Source: Ascoidea rubescens DSM 1968 (Eukaryota > Ascomycota > Saccharomycetes > Ascoideales > Ascoideaceae). From it: a stretch of DNA of 64,000 nt. Each line of letters begins with the position of its first letter. The stretch's first letter is position 1. This document shows positions 10,712 to 21,955 of the stretch, one piece after another. The translations under genes and the position numbers were made by a program. The notes under the pieces were generated by a model that worked only from the letters and a program-made list of their open reading frames with translations, searched no databases and was not told the origin of the DNA. Location of the stretch: positions 434,001-498,000 of the forward strand of contig NW_017962917.1 in assembly GCF_001661345.1 (NCBI RefSeq), read 5' to 3'.

Positions 10712-12721
10712 TAAATTTTTGAACAAAGAAAGGAAATGTGGTTTGCATGCATTGTTTACTTATTCTGAAATAAATTGTGCAATTCTCACTTGATTTCTTA
10801 ATATTGAAAAACGAGTATGCATTTCAGGTTGTGCTCCCTATGTCGATTATACAAATTGGATGAATGATTTACGAGATGAGTACTCAGTACTCAGTACGAA
10901 AAGACGATAATTGTAAATTGTTGACTGTGAAGGAACTGAATCTTAAGACTGAAAAGGGAATTGAATAATTTTCTTTTTAATGTTTACCCAATATGAACAG
11001 CAGCTAAAGGGAATGATGTAGCAATCAAAAACTTCAACACAGGTAGATAGTTCTATTTCAAGGAAAGCCGAGAAAATAATCATCAACTAAATACTTCTAA
11101 ATCCAAAATTTCTCACCAAAATGTGACGTGCTTTTAATAAAGCATAATCACCATTGACCCAATATCTTATAAAATTTAGAAATACTCCAAGGTTTTTAAT
11201 TTCATTTATAATGCTAATGCTATTGTTTGGTAAATCAGACGCTGGTGTATTTGTGGTGTTTAAATGAGAAATAGTATGACAAACTGGCTATTCATCAGAT
11301 CAATTGGTAGTAATTTCCTGCTGCATTATAGGACCCTTATCACTATGGGTTGCAACTGATTAATTCAGATTGTTGATATATTTCCTGAAAAAAATTTTTA
11401 TATCACATAATGGTAATTCCTGAGAGATGGCAGTAAATGGAGGTTTATGGTCAAAGTAGCTCCATTTTTGGATCAGTTTTCAAATTTTTTTATTTTTCAT
11501 TAACCATCTTCTGGCTTCTCTCTTTTATTTTGTTTTCCCTTTTGATTGAGTTTTCTGATTGTCTAAAGGGAATCATGATGATTATTATTAATTTTTTGTA
11601 CCAGAAAATTTGAAGTGTTTCTTGAGTTTGGACATTTCCTTTAACGAAATTTCTCTTGTCACTGTAGATGAGACAATGTTTGTAGGACTTGTTGGTAGCA
11701 AATCAATTAACAATCCAAGCACCAAGTCAATTATAAAATAGAAATTTAAGATAGTAGCAATGATATTCTCTGAAGACATAAAAGATTTTGAAAGATTTTG
11801 AAAAATATAATTGAGCCGAAACACTAATAATATATATTTTTCAATTTTTCAAATAATAAGAGAACCTCGACACAAACACAACGCTGTGGCGCATTTTTTT
11901 ATTTTCACTGAAAGCATTTTTCAATTCGTGAGGTTATTCCCAGGTAAATATTCGATTATCACGATTGAATTTATTCTTTTCTAACAGAACCAAACTATAG
12001 ACCTGTCAAATTATTGGTTTGTTTTCGAAAACCAAATAAAAAAGAGAAACCATAAAAACTCAGAAGTGTAGATAAGATAAAATAAATTAATGTCATTTAA
12101 AGAAGTGGGGCTAATGTTCGAAATCAATAAGCAGATACAAATAATAAGGGGGATTAGTAAAGTTGTAATAACTCATTGCAATTCAATAAAAGAACCAATT
12201 TTGGTTAGATCAGCAGCTATTAAAAGTGATTTATACTGTAAATTCAAACCAATTTGATTGGTGGGTTTCACCATTGAGAAAATTAAAATTCTTCTTTAAT
12301 AATTTTTGTTGTTTGTAGAATATTGAATAGTTTTTTTTTTGAAAATATTATGTAAATTCAATTGTTAAATTGTCACCTAATACTTCAACAATCATAGTTA
12401 TTTAAAATACTGTTAAAGAACAAATTGATTATTCGGATCAGTCCCCAAAAGAAAGTATAATAGGCTCAAATTGATACATTCATTGGATGTAAAGTAATTT
12501 TTTATTCGAGAGATGAAGGAGTTACTTTATTGGAAAATCTTTTAATGAATTATTTAATTTATATTTTTTATGTTTTATTGAAAAACAATCCTCTTCTGAG
12601 TTGACAAAAGCACTAACATCCTTAAAAACCGGCCAAATAAAGCCGAAATGCAGTGAATCCGACCAGACCGGAATTTCCACCGAGAATGATTTGTGTCAAA
12701 AAGGTATTTCTAACCACTATT

Positions 12722-12727
12722 CACGTG
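12722..12727. promoter_or_regulatory. CACGTG E-box upstream of KTR1
   Basis: A palindromic CACGTG lies in the context TTCACGTGAA, about 320 bases before the KTR1 ATG. It is the core of Cbf1-type bHLH sites. Function here is inferred only from the motif. Confidence 0.4.
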
Positions 12728-13042
12728 AAAGCTAAGCATGACGGCGTATATCAGAGCACTCAAGCATCCAACATCTGATTGCAGAAACAGTTTCAGGTCG
12801 GAAGTATCACAGGCTATATATTTCATGTGATGTGTTGGTTGCTTAGCAGAAACAAAAGTGAAATATTGCGACATCTGTTCAATTCGATTTTATTTTCAAC
12901 TGTTTTTTATATCAATAAGACTTGGAATTCAATATTATATTCTCTGTGTCAATTCTGATTGGTTTTTATACATTTATACTGTAATATAGTGGCTCTTTAG
13001 GATTTCTATATTATATTATACTATATTGTTATAAAACAAACA

Positions 13043-14347
13043 ATGAATTCAGCAAGATTGGTTAGATTTGCTGTCTTTGCATTTTGTTTAATCCTTTGTG
13101 GATTTATACTTTCAAAGGGATCAGGTACAGCATATATTTCCAGATTACCACTTGAGAAGGAAACCGATGGCCAATCACTGGCTGCAGGAACTGGATCAGC
13201 TTCAGGTGAAGTGGTTGAGAATAATGACAACGACATTAGCTTGATAAATAATAAAGATAGTAGTAATATTCAAAGTACAAGTTCCAATGCCAATGATCCA
13301 CAAAAAATTTTCACTGACCCAGATGGATACCAAAAAATCAAAGCTCCTGCCTTAAACGTTGATGAAGGTGATAGAATAAAAGCTACTTTTGTGACATTGG
13401 CCAGAAATTCCGATTTATGGAGTTTAGCCGAATCAATTAGAGCAGTTGAAGATAGATTTAATAATAAATTTCACTACGATTGGGTTTTCCTTAATGATGA
13501 TGAATTTTCCGAAGAATTTAAAAGAGTAACTACATCATTATGTTCGGGTACAACAAAATATGGATTTATTGAAAAGGACCAATGGGGATTCCCAAGTTGG
13601 ATCGATACCGAAAAGGCTGCAAAAGTTAGACAGGAAATGAAAGAGAAAAAAATTATTTACGGGGATTCAATTTCATACAGACATATGTGTAGATATGAAT
13701 CTGGGTTCTTCTTCAGACATAAACTAATGGAAGATTATGAATGGTATTGGAGAGTAGAACCTAGTATCAAAATATATTGTGATATTAATTATGATATATT
13801 CAAATTTATGAGAGATAATAATAAAGTCTATGGTTTCACAATCTCATTGCCAGAATATAAAGAAACTATTCCAACATTGTGGGAGACAACAAGAGAGTTT
13901 ACAAAAGAGCATCCTGAATATTTACCAGAAAATAATATGTTAGATTTTATCTCGGACGATAATGGCAACACGTATAATGGCTGTCATTTCTGGTCTAATT
14001 TTGAAGTTGGTTCATTGAGTTTCTGGAGAAGCGATGCATACTTGAAATATTTCGAACACCTAGATAAAGCCGGTGGATTCTTTTATGAAAGATGGGGTGA
14101 CGCACCAGTCCATTCAATTGCTGCAGCATTGTTCTTGCCTAGAGACAAGATTCATTTCTTTGGAGACTTGGGTTATTACCATGTTCCATTTCATAACTGT
14201 CCAGCAGACAAAGACATCAGAGACCAAAACAGGTGTTTGTGCAACCCCAAAGACGACTTCACATGGAAGGGCTACAGTTGCGTCGGCAAGTACTTTAGTG
14301 TCAACAAGTTGAAGAGACCCTCAGGATGGGAAGATCTCACCGATTAG
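13043..14347 (+). CDS. KTR1: Alpha-1,2-mannosyltransferase Ktr1 (GT15 family)
   Basis: This encodes a 434-residue Golgi type II membrane glycosyltransferase that adds mannose to O- and N-linked glycans. There is a short cytosolic N-terminus, one signal-anchor segment (about residues 8-26, [17 protein letters not shown]), a ~95-residue Ser/Asn-rich stem, then the GT15 catalytic domain from about residue 110 to the end. Family stretches include [49 protein letters not shown] and [19 protein letters not shown]. The overall match, including the C-terminal [11 protein letters not shown], fits S. cerevisiae Ktr1 better than Kre2/Mnt1 as I recall them. Kre2/Mnt1 remains the alternative within the same family. 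Confidence 0.88.
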   Translation: MNSARLVRFAVFAFCLILCGFILSKGSGTAYISRLPLEKETDGQSLAAGTGSASGEVVENNDNDISLINNKDSSNIQSTSSNANDPQKIFTDPDGYQKIKAPALNVDEGDRIKATFVTLARNSDLWSLAESIRAVEDRFNNKFHYDWVFLNDDEFSEEFKRVTTSLCSGTTKYGFIEKDQWGFPSWIDTEKAAKVRQEMKEKKIIYGDSISYRHMCRYESGFFFRHKLMEDYEWYWRVEPSIKIYCDINYDIFKFMRDNNKVYGFTISLPEYKETIPTLWETTREFTKEHPEYLPENNMLDFISDDNGNTYNGCHFWSNFEVGSLSFWRSDAYLKYFEHLDKAGGFFYERWGDAPVHSIAAALFLPRDKIHFFGDLGYYHVPFHNCPADKDIRDQNRCLCNPKDDFTWKGYSCVGKYFSVNKLKRPSGWEDLTD

Positions 14348-15100
14348 ACAGTGCGTTGAAGATATCCCACCAGCATTTATAATACTATTTTCAATACAAC
14401 TGAGATGACATTCAATTCTCCCCAAGGCCTTGACGACAAAGGCCTAATAACCGAGACCCTCTCTAGGCCCTTGGAAGTGCGCGTTGCAGGCTTCAGGTCA
14501 CGTGATACGACAAAACGTGATCATTTTGACGTGTAACCGGAAGCGTGACCGACTCGGAAGACCTCGAAAGCCGCAAAGAACAGCGATGGAGATTTTCATT
14601 TTTTCGCAGAGAATTTGCAGAGTAAAAAACAAGAAATGAGTAAAATTAAATTTAAAATTATTTTAAACAGGAATCATTTCAAGTATACTGGAGCAGATAT
14701 TCCTCCATTTATTCGTATATTTGATCCTGTATAACTAGATAAATTGGGCAGTTTCATGCTTGGTATTCCTAAAGAAATATTAATTTTAAAGAGTGACTAA
14801 CTATCCCCTTTATTGTTAATTCCAACTATGCTCCGGTTATTTTACTATCAGTGATATTCTTCTTTAATAATAAAATTGTGGAACAATTTGCATAAAATAC
14901 ATAGGGTATAGTTTCATCCGTTTTTTATAAACTATTTCGTGCTACCAGATCAGAAACATAAATATAAACATAAACATAAGCAACATCACAACCAGGATCA
15001 GGATCGTAATAGAAATCTAGATCCAGATAACTAAGATTAGTGTCATTTATAATATAATAGCAATCATATTAATTATAACAATCATTTAATTTCAAAATAA
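14348..15100. promoter_or_regulatory. KTR1-cyclin intergenic region with G+C-rich island
   Basis: About 14420-14600 is a G+C-rich island with a CACGTG at 14499-14504 (context GTCACGTGAT). The remaining ~500 bases are A+T-rich and precede the cyclin ATG. No ORF is supported. Confidence 0.5.
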
Positions 15101-16258
15101 ATGCCAACCTTGATCATGTCAAATAAACTTATGGATGATCTAAGATCAGTTTCAACTGATTCATTGCCATTAAAAAGGCATTACACATCATTTGATTTTC
15201 CTTCTTCTGATGTTTACAGTAACAATATTCATAGAAGTAATCATATTAATATTAATAATATTGATAATAATAATAATAATAATAATGAGAAAAAGGATGG
15301 TTATTATTGTGATGGTCCATTTAATTATTCCGAAGAAAATATCGAAAAAATAAAATCAATTAAATTTGATAACACAGATCATTTATTTAAGATTTTAAAT
15401 GACAATATAAGTGATAAAAATTTAATCAGTTATATAATAAATGAAAAATTCAATGCCAAACTTTCGATCGATTTTTTAATTTTGACCATTAATAATTTAA
15501 TTGATTTATATAATATCAAAAAAGATAAAGATAATAATTTAATACAATTTAAAACTTCAAACTTTAATTTTGACATATATTCCAAGCTGCCAAATTCGAT
15601 TGAAAACAACAAAAACGAAAATAAGACAAATGATTTGAATCTAAGCGAGCATTATAGTGATATAAATTTTAAACTAAAAAAGCCATTTCATAAAAGAGAT
15701 TATTCACTCACAAAGACATTATACTTACAAGAACATAATAACAATAACCTTAGTAACAACAACAAAAACAATAATAATAAAGGTATAACTAACAAAAATC
15801 CCATCAAAATAGTGACTGAACAAGATCGAAAATGTTTTCAAATGTTCAATCTTAAGAAACCACCAAGTATCACAATAAAAAGCTACTTGCTAAGAATAAA
15901 CAGGTTTTTAAAATGCTCACCAACGATATACCTCTCAACCTCGTATCTTATATTCAACTTGATTTACACCCGATTTGGGTTGAGCTTTCCAGTAACTTTA
16001 AATAACGTCTTTAGAATAATCATAACCAGCTTGAACATCTCGTTGAACCTCATTGAGGATCTCAATTTCAAGAAGAAGTTTTTCTGCCAAATAGGAGGAA
16101 TCAGCATCAGTGAGCTCACCAGGTTGCAGTTGAACTTCTTGTATCTCATGGAGTTCAACACCTGGCTCTCTCCCTCCAAGTTGATCGACCATCTCGTCGA
16201 CGCCACACTCCTAAACAAAAAGCTCCTGGCCATCAAGCAGCTACTTGGCTCGCACTAG
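15101..16258 (+). CDS. Pho80-type (Pcl) cyclin
   Basis: This encodes a 385-residue protein whose C-terminal third (about residues 243-375) is a Pho80-like cyclin fold. It includes SITIKSYLLRINRFLKCSP, a Tyr-rich helix, then CQIGGISISELTRLQLNFLYLMEFNTWLSP; the GGI/V-S/C-ELxxLExxFL pattern is the Pho80/Pcl signature. Such cyclins activate Pho85-type CDKs in phosphate, glycogen and cell-cycle control. The N-terminal 240 residues are Asn/Lys-rich and likely disordered. I cannot decide between Pho80 and the Pcl6/Pcl7 subgroup, so no symbol is given. The last ~130 coding bases turn G+C-rich and run into the leader of ATG27, which starts 245 bases downstream. Confidence 0.75.
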   Translation: MPTLIMSNKLMDDLRSVSTDSLPLKRHYTSFDFPSSDVYSNNIHRSNHININNIDNNNNNNNEKKDGYYCDGPFNYSEENIEKIKSIKFDNTDHLFKILNDNISDKNLISYIINEKFNAKLSIDFLILTINNLIDLYNIKKDKDNNLIQFKTSNFNFDIYSKLPNSIENNKNENKTNDLNLSEHYSDINFKLKKPFHKRDYSLTKTLYLQEHNNNNLSNNNKNNNNKGITNKNPIKIVTEQDRKCFQMFNLKKPPSITIKSYLLRINRFLKCSPTIYLSTSYLIFNLIYTRFGLSFPVTLNNVFRIIITSLNISLNLIEDLNFKKKFFCQIGGISISELTRLQLNFLYLMEFNTWLSPSKLIDHLVDATLLNKKLLAIKQLLGSH

Positions 16259-16259
16259 T

Positions 16260-16300
16260 TGTGCTGCCTGTGCTGCTTTTGCTGCCTGTGCTTCTTATCT
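16260..16300 (+). repeat. TGTGCTGCCTGTGCT low-complexity tract
   Basis: This tract between the cyclin stop and the ATG27 ATG shares the 15-mer GCTGCCTGTGCTTCT (16281-16295) exactly with 49534-49548 in the PAN1/SWI3 promoter. It is rich in TGC/CTG triplets but is not a perfect tandem array. Confidence 0.6.
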
Positions 16301-16503
16301 TATCGCCTTATCTTATCGTTTCATCTCCGCTCGCGCGCGAACTCTCCCGTGCCGCCAACGCCGCTTCGACCCGCGCAACAGAATCTCGACGGCTTCTAAA
16401 ATTTTACCTGTGCTGGGTTGGAAGAACTGCTGTTAGCTACTTCTTCAGCAGCAGCAACACCAGCACCACTGTGAGCCTCTTCAACAGCGATCTTTCTTCC
16501 ACC

Positions 16504-17400
16504 ATGATAGTTTCCACTAGCTTCATCAAGCTCTCTTCCATACTTCTTGCCTCCTCGGTTCTTGCCTTTGATTGCTCCTCCAAGGAATTGCCTTCAGATT
16601 TGAGTTTTGATAAACTAAAAGGTTTACACCAGTTTTCCATCACAAACGACACACCTCCTTCTTTCTCTAACTTCACTTGGTTCATAAACATTTGTGGCTC
16701 AATTGACATTCCAAAAGATGCCACCGGCGACAACTTGTTATCTCATTGTCCCAAGAATTCTCAAATCTGCGGTATAAAACAGATTTCTTTGCCTGGCAAA
16801 AATCCTTTAGAGACTGAAATAATTTCCTTCCCAGATTCAATCACCCCAAATTATAAGTTCAATAACGATAATAGTAACAAGAACGACGATGTTGATAGCA
16901 ACAAAAATCTAACTCTTAGCTTACGTGGTGCCTCGTGGGGTTCAAATTCAATAAATTCGAATTTAAATTTCATTTGCTCAAAGAATATAGATGATTCAAA
17001 AGATTCTGATAATATCAAAATTACTTGGGATTACCACAATTTAAACATAAACTGGAAAACATCGGTCGCGTGTTTTAATTCCAAAAATAATGGAGGTGGT
17101 GATAATAACGATAAAGATAAAGATAAAGATAAAAACGGTTCAGATAATAATGATGATGATAAATCTTGGGGTTGGTTTACCTGGACCTTCATTTTCTTAG
17201 TTCTATTATTTGCTGCTTATATAATCGGTGGTGCATGGTTAACCATTTCAAGAAGAGGAGGCTACCCGACGGATTTAAGTGATGCATTCCATGAAATTGT
17301 TGATACAATGGTTGAGTTAGCTAAAGAACTACCTTCATTTGCAATTGAAGTCATTTCAAAATTCTTTGGCGGTAGAAGAGGTGGTTATAGTGCGGTTTAA
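16504..17400 (+). CDS. ATG27: Autophagy protein Atg27
   Basis: This encodes a 298-residue type I membrane protein of the Atg9 trafficking pathway (S. cerevisiae Atg27: 271 residues). The frame is open upstream, but the ATG at 16504 (context CCACCATGA) was chosen because it directly gives a signal peptide, MIVSTSFIKLSSILLASSVLA, followed by the lumenal mannose-6-phosphate-receptor-like domain (about residues 22-190). Conserved pieces include FDKLKGLHQFS, NICGSI and the Cys residues. An acidic Asp/Lys/Asn linker leads to one transmembrane segment (about 221-248). The short cytosolic tail ends in YSAV, the tyrosine sorting motif described for yeast Atg27. Everything needed for a working protein is present. 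PFD1, its convergent neighbour in S. cerevisiae, is here about 5 kb away. Confidence 0.9.
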   Translation: MIVSTSFIKLSSILLASSVLAFDCSSKELPSDLSFDKLKGLHQFSITNDTPPSFSNFTWFINICGSIDIPKDATGDNLLSHCPKNSQICGIKQISLPGKNPLETEIISFPDSITPNYKFNNDNSNKNDDVDSNKNLTLSLRGASWGSNSINSNLNFICSKNIDDSKDSDNIKITWDYHNLNINWKTSVACFNSKNNGGGDNNDKDKDKDKNGSDNNDDDKSWGWFTWTFIFLVLLFAAYIIGGAWLTISRRGGYPTDLSDAFHEIVDTMVELAKELPSFAIEVISKFFGGRRGGYSAV

Positions 17401-17759
17401 TTCTAAATATCTTCATAGATCCAAGCAAAAAAATTAATCAAAAAAACTAAAATCAAAAACATTTTAATATACTAATATACCAATAATAGTAACTTCATTT
17501 ATTATAGTAACTTAATTACTTAAATTTTCTGCCTTCTACCATTTATTTTTTATTTTTTTACCTTTATGTTACCTTTATCATTTTCCATTTTCCAATATTA
17601 TAGTTTAATAATTAAATATTTTAATCTTACACTCCATCTTCCCTTTTTTTAAGATAATTAAATTAATATATTATCATGGTAGATTTTATTAATTAATTTC
17701 TGGCCTTCCCCAAAAGAAACCTTTTCAAGAAAACCCGTTTCCTTTTTCAAAATAATCAT

Positions 17760-18860
17760 TCAGAGATCTTTTACATCACTGAGTTGAGTGGAAATATACT
17801 TCATTACAAGAGCTGTGAGTATCACCACATCGATTTGAAATATCTCCTCTGATCCACTGAATAACAATAAGTAGTTTACCAACTCATTTAAAACACTCAA
17901 AGAACGAATTATAAACCACCTATTGATCTACTGTCTTTTAACCAACTGAACCAACTTTTTGTTTGCACTTAATTTACTGAAACTTTCACACTGTTTCAAA
18001 TTATCAATCATCTTCTCCCATTCAAAAAAAAATGCTTGCCATATACTATATTATCAAATTCACCAAGATTATTAACCGGTTCATCGTTGATTGAGATTGG
18101 TTGTGCAACTGATTTTGAAATACCAGCATTCATTGGACCGAAATTTCTGGTAGCAGAAAATAAAACTGAGAAAGAATATTTTGCGACATCAAAACTTTCA
18201 ACTGGATGAAAGTTTGAAGCTTTATTTTGTTTGCTCTTATCTAATGCATATGCAAACATTTCATTTTCAACCCCTCCTTCATCATCCTTTTTAGAATAAA
18301 AGATTATATCTACTGTAGCTGATATGAATTGCTCACTCTCTTCAATCTTAACTGCTGATAATGAATTTCACTTAGATAGAAAGCTAAAATTCAGTGTCTT
18401 AACCGAGTGTCGTTGCTGGTATCATATTGATTTTTAAAGATCCCTTTGATTTTCATTCTAATAATTTGATTGCTAATTTTAGTTGAAAGTTCTTTTTTAT
18501 TATATTAAATCAAGTTCCAATTTCAAGTGGTTTTCCTGATCTTAATTCAACAGAAGATAATGATAAACTACAAAATTGATCAATATTAAGTTTACTGTCA
18601 TAAAAATAAATTGAATTAAAATTTCATTTTAAACTTAGAGATTTTATGAGAAAAATTTAATAATTGGTACTATCAAGAGTTTTAATGAAAAATTTTGGTT
18701 TGATTTGAATTATTGGGCTGGGATACTTTTAAATCATTATCAACTTTTTTGTTGAGTTCAATTAAAGCATAATCATCCTTAATTTGTTTCATCTTTGCAA
18801 CCTGATCCAAAATAATTCAACTATGAAGTTTAATTTCGGGCTAATGAATCTTAAAATAAA
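17760..18860 (-). pseudogene. Decayed minus-strand coding remnant, unidentified
   Basis: The clearest part is an ATG-started 83-codon frame at 18008-18259 (MFAYALDKSKQNKASNFHPV at its start). Coding-like sequence extends beyond it on both sides for a total of about 1.1 kb but is broken in several places. I do not recognise the family. No repeats flank it. It may be a degraded host gene or an old insertion, and the sequence alone does not decide. Confidence 0.35.
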
Positions 18861-18894
18861 AGAAAACCAAGATGATTAGACCTAATGAGACAAT

Positions 18895-21160
18895 TTTATT
18901 CTGTGAAATAAGGTGTTACAATCAAAGCTGCTGACTGGAAACGGCAACTGTTACAGAATGCATGTACGTGTGGGCTAAATCAATAGTACCGGTAATTGCA
19001 GCTTGATTGATTTTTATGTATAAAGCAAAAAGTAACAGTAGAATATTTCGCGCTATTTCAAGTAATAGCAGATGTCAATCATAATTTATAAAGATTCAGT
19101 TGTTCAATTTCTGAAAGAAAAATATTCAATATATTCTAAATGTACTAGATGGCTTGGCCATGTTTCTGGCTCAGCATATATTGTACAATATACCAATTTA
19201 CAAGGTGGTTCCTTTTATATTATCAAACAACCCATTACTAAAAATTAGTGTTCATTATGTGCCTTTTAATACAACTAAGATTATTGGTCAAGGATTACCA
19301 TTAAAATACGTGTCAATTATACGAAATCAATATCCCCCACAATTAAAAAAGCATTTAGTTTTACAAATTAATGAAACTTCATTGTTCAGAAATCAAATGT
19401 TTTTCTTTATAAAGCACTTGATTATGAATACTGAAGTATCATTAAACTTTATGTCCGAGTGTGATTTTAGACTTCCTACAGTGTTTAAATCTTTAGAGCA
19501 AATGATTGCATTGAATTTTTTTAAAACTAATTTTATATGTGATTGTTTGATTACCAACTTTGATGCTAGAAGCACCATGCAAGATTATAACCGACAATTT
19601 TCATTTAATCAAACCAAATGGAAAATTTTTCGGGCATTCATGAAAAAAATACATCCATATAACCATAACTACTACAAACAATTCGGATTAAACTAAGAAC
19701 AAAGTTTTATTCTTTACAACATATTACAAAGTAATTGAACATCTTCAAACAATTTGGCAACTCTATATTATTGAATTTAAAACATCTATGCTTGTCTGCT
19801 TAGGTATCGAGCTAATCATCTAATTTCCATTTCTTTCTAACTTTAAATCGCTTGATCTTTCCAACAATGTTTTATATAATAATATGATTTGAAAGAGCTG
19901 TACAATTTGGCTTACTTCAAATTTTCCAGAAATCGGTTTGTAAACTTTCCCGATTTAGAGCTATGTCTCAATTTGCAGAATCTCAATTCATCAAGTCACA
20001 ATTTGACGGTTTTTGCAAATGATTTTATGGATTATTTAACACTATTGACATTCTAAGAAAATAATATATACAGAGTTAAAGATCAATAAAATGCCTAGAA
20101 AAACTACCAAACTTGCGGTCCATGGAATCGCAGTTAAGAATCCCAGACGCAATCATAAAATTTTCATTATTGGCTTACTTAATATGGTTAGATATAAATA
20201 TATTGGGGAAAAAAAACCTAAACTTATGTCTCACATTTTCAAATTTAGAAATTCTTGGTTTATTTCTGGCTGATTTGAAAGGAATTAATATCTCATTTGG
20301 TTTACCCCAATTGAAATATTTCAAATTGAGACGAGAATGAATTAAAAATTGATGTTTTGAGGAAATCAAATAATGTCAAAGAAGTACAGGTAACAATCAA
20401 CAATACTTACAATTTTAAAACGTCTACGAAATCTAAAGAAATTGGCTAATCTAAAATAACTGACTGTTTATGGTGATGATAATAAAGACATCAAACTACC
20501 AGAAGAGTGAAGCAATCTGAATTTAGTGAAAAAATTTTTTTATGAATTTAACAAAAGTTTATATTTGACACTGGTCAAGAATAAAGCATTTGAATTTATT
20601 GCTCAAGAAGATTGCGAAATTGATGAAAATACGAGCATTGAAATTATCGAGTGATATAGATCATGTATTGGATAGAGTTTTAGAAGTCAATGATTCAAAT
20701 CAAATCAATAACCTAGTAATGTTCAATCTAATTGGGAACATAAATTCCAGAATAACAAATTTAAAAGATTTAACAAAACTAAATAAACTATATTTAAATG
20801 ATAATGAAATTTTGAAAATTGTGAACATTTGTAACTTCATATTACTGAAGGAATTAGATTTACAATCGAACCAAATACAAAATACTGAAAATTTAAATAA
20901 TGTAGATAATTTGGAATTGCTAAATATCTTATATAACCAAATTTCTAAACTTAAAGACTTATTTGAATCAACAAATTTGAAAAAACTAGATTTAGTGATA
21001 AATTGTATTGAAAAGATAGGCGGATGCAAAAACTTTATCAAAATTGAATAATTACATCTTCAAGCCAATAAGATTCAAAAAATTAAAAATCTTCCAAATT
21101 GCTCACATTCAACAATATTAGCTTTAAATAGCAATTTCATTAAACTTTTAAAATACTAGT
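18895..21160 (+). pseudogene. Decayed F-box-like/LRR gene, copy 1 (longer copy)
   Basis: This is a decayed relative of the gene at 54.9-56.1 kb. In order it holds a related upstream region (18901-18915 versus 54898-54912), an N-terminal F-box-like piece whose start ATG is replaced by ATT at 19094, an unbroken ~540-base frame (19154-19696) encoding a middle domain absent from copy 2, then leucine-rich repeats. The block at 19849-19868 is identical to 55210-55229. The longest LRR frame (20590-21051) has about six 22-residue Sds22-like repeats, such as LTKLNKLYLNDNEILKI and LLKELDLQSNQIQN. Stops and shifts occur between these parts and no good ATG begins the main frames, so it is not expected to make the full protein. 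Confidence 0.7.
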
Positions 21161-21579
21161 GGTTTTCTGTTTAAAAGGAAAAATTTTCCTGAAAAATACA
21201 GTACTTCAAAAGACAATTTCACTCAAACAAATGGAATCGAATGTAAAAATATTTGATTCCCTCATATTGCTAGCAGCGATTCGCTCGTACTGGAAAGTGT
21301 TCATGCGCACAAGTTCGCGTGCACACAAGTTCGGCTGCGAACACTCTGAAAAAATGGTTCAAATAAGTGCGGGCAAATAAACGGAAAAAAACAACAAAAA
21401 GAACACCGTTCAAAATAAAAAAAGTGACAAATAAAATCAAAAAATAAAACATTTAATGTAATATAAATATAAATTTGAATATACAAAAAAACAACTTTCC
21501 AATTATTTTTAGTGAAAATTGAATATTAACCAAAAAAAATAAAAAATTTGTATTAAAACTTTGAAACCCTTGAGGCAAC

Positions 21580-21955
21580 TGTTGCAAAGCTGATGCAAAG
21601 CTGATGCAAAGCGCTTGGATCTCCAGATTTGGTCTCTACCTAGGCCGTGGCACATGCTATCGGTCTTCTCACGTGATTATTAGAGATTGTGTGGATCGCT
21701 TATTTCATCTGTACGTTACTCATCCGTACGTTATTTATCCGCATCTTGGATACGGATAACTCTCGCTATAAATAGTCCGACATACATCGGTTCGCTTAAA
21801 CGAAAAATACATCAAATATATTCTTTTTCTTTTTCTTCGACCATTGGGCTCGAATCAAGATCTAACCCAGGCCCCATAAAAGGGGGCTGACGTCCCCTCA
21901 ACTTTCTTCTTAGATATTTCTTCACCTTAACATATAAGCATGGATTCGTACAACA
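21580..21955 (+). mobile_element. Possible solo LTR of a Ty/copia-like element (fossil)
   Basis: A 376-base block begins TGTTG and ends CAACA, the terminal bases of many yeast Ty1/copia LTRs. Its length is also typical. It stands out from its surroundings by higher G+C content and holds a TATA-like CTATAAATAG near 21769, a pyrimidine run, a CACGTG (21670-21675), and three copies of TGATGCAAAGC-like sequence near its start. No clear target-site duplication or convincing internal element sequence follows, so it could instead be an orphan promoter island. Age cannot be judged from a single copy. Confidence 0.25.

Larger units (their letters stand above)
7872..13042. other. Gene-poor 5.2-kb stretch
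   Basis: No intact recognisable gene is seen on either strand. The stretch holds the CLA4 3' flank, a TTTTA microsatellite, and several unidentified ORFs that look like relics (minus strand near 9.4-9.7, 10.2-10.7 and 11.6-11.8 kb). The KTR1 promoter occupies the last ~450 bases and includes a CACGTG at 12722-12727. Base composition is uniformly A+T-rich with no structural RNA I could recognise. Confidence 0.6.

Noticed and set aside
21840-21870. GGGCTCGAATC, resembling a tRNA B box
   Set aside because: It lacks a good GWTCRANNC match, no A box lies at the right distance upstream, and no cloverleaf forms.
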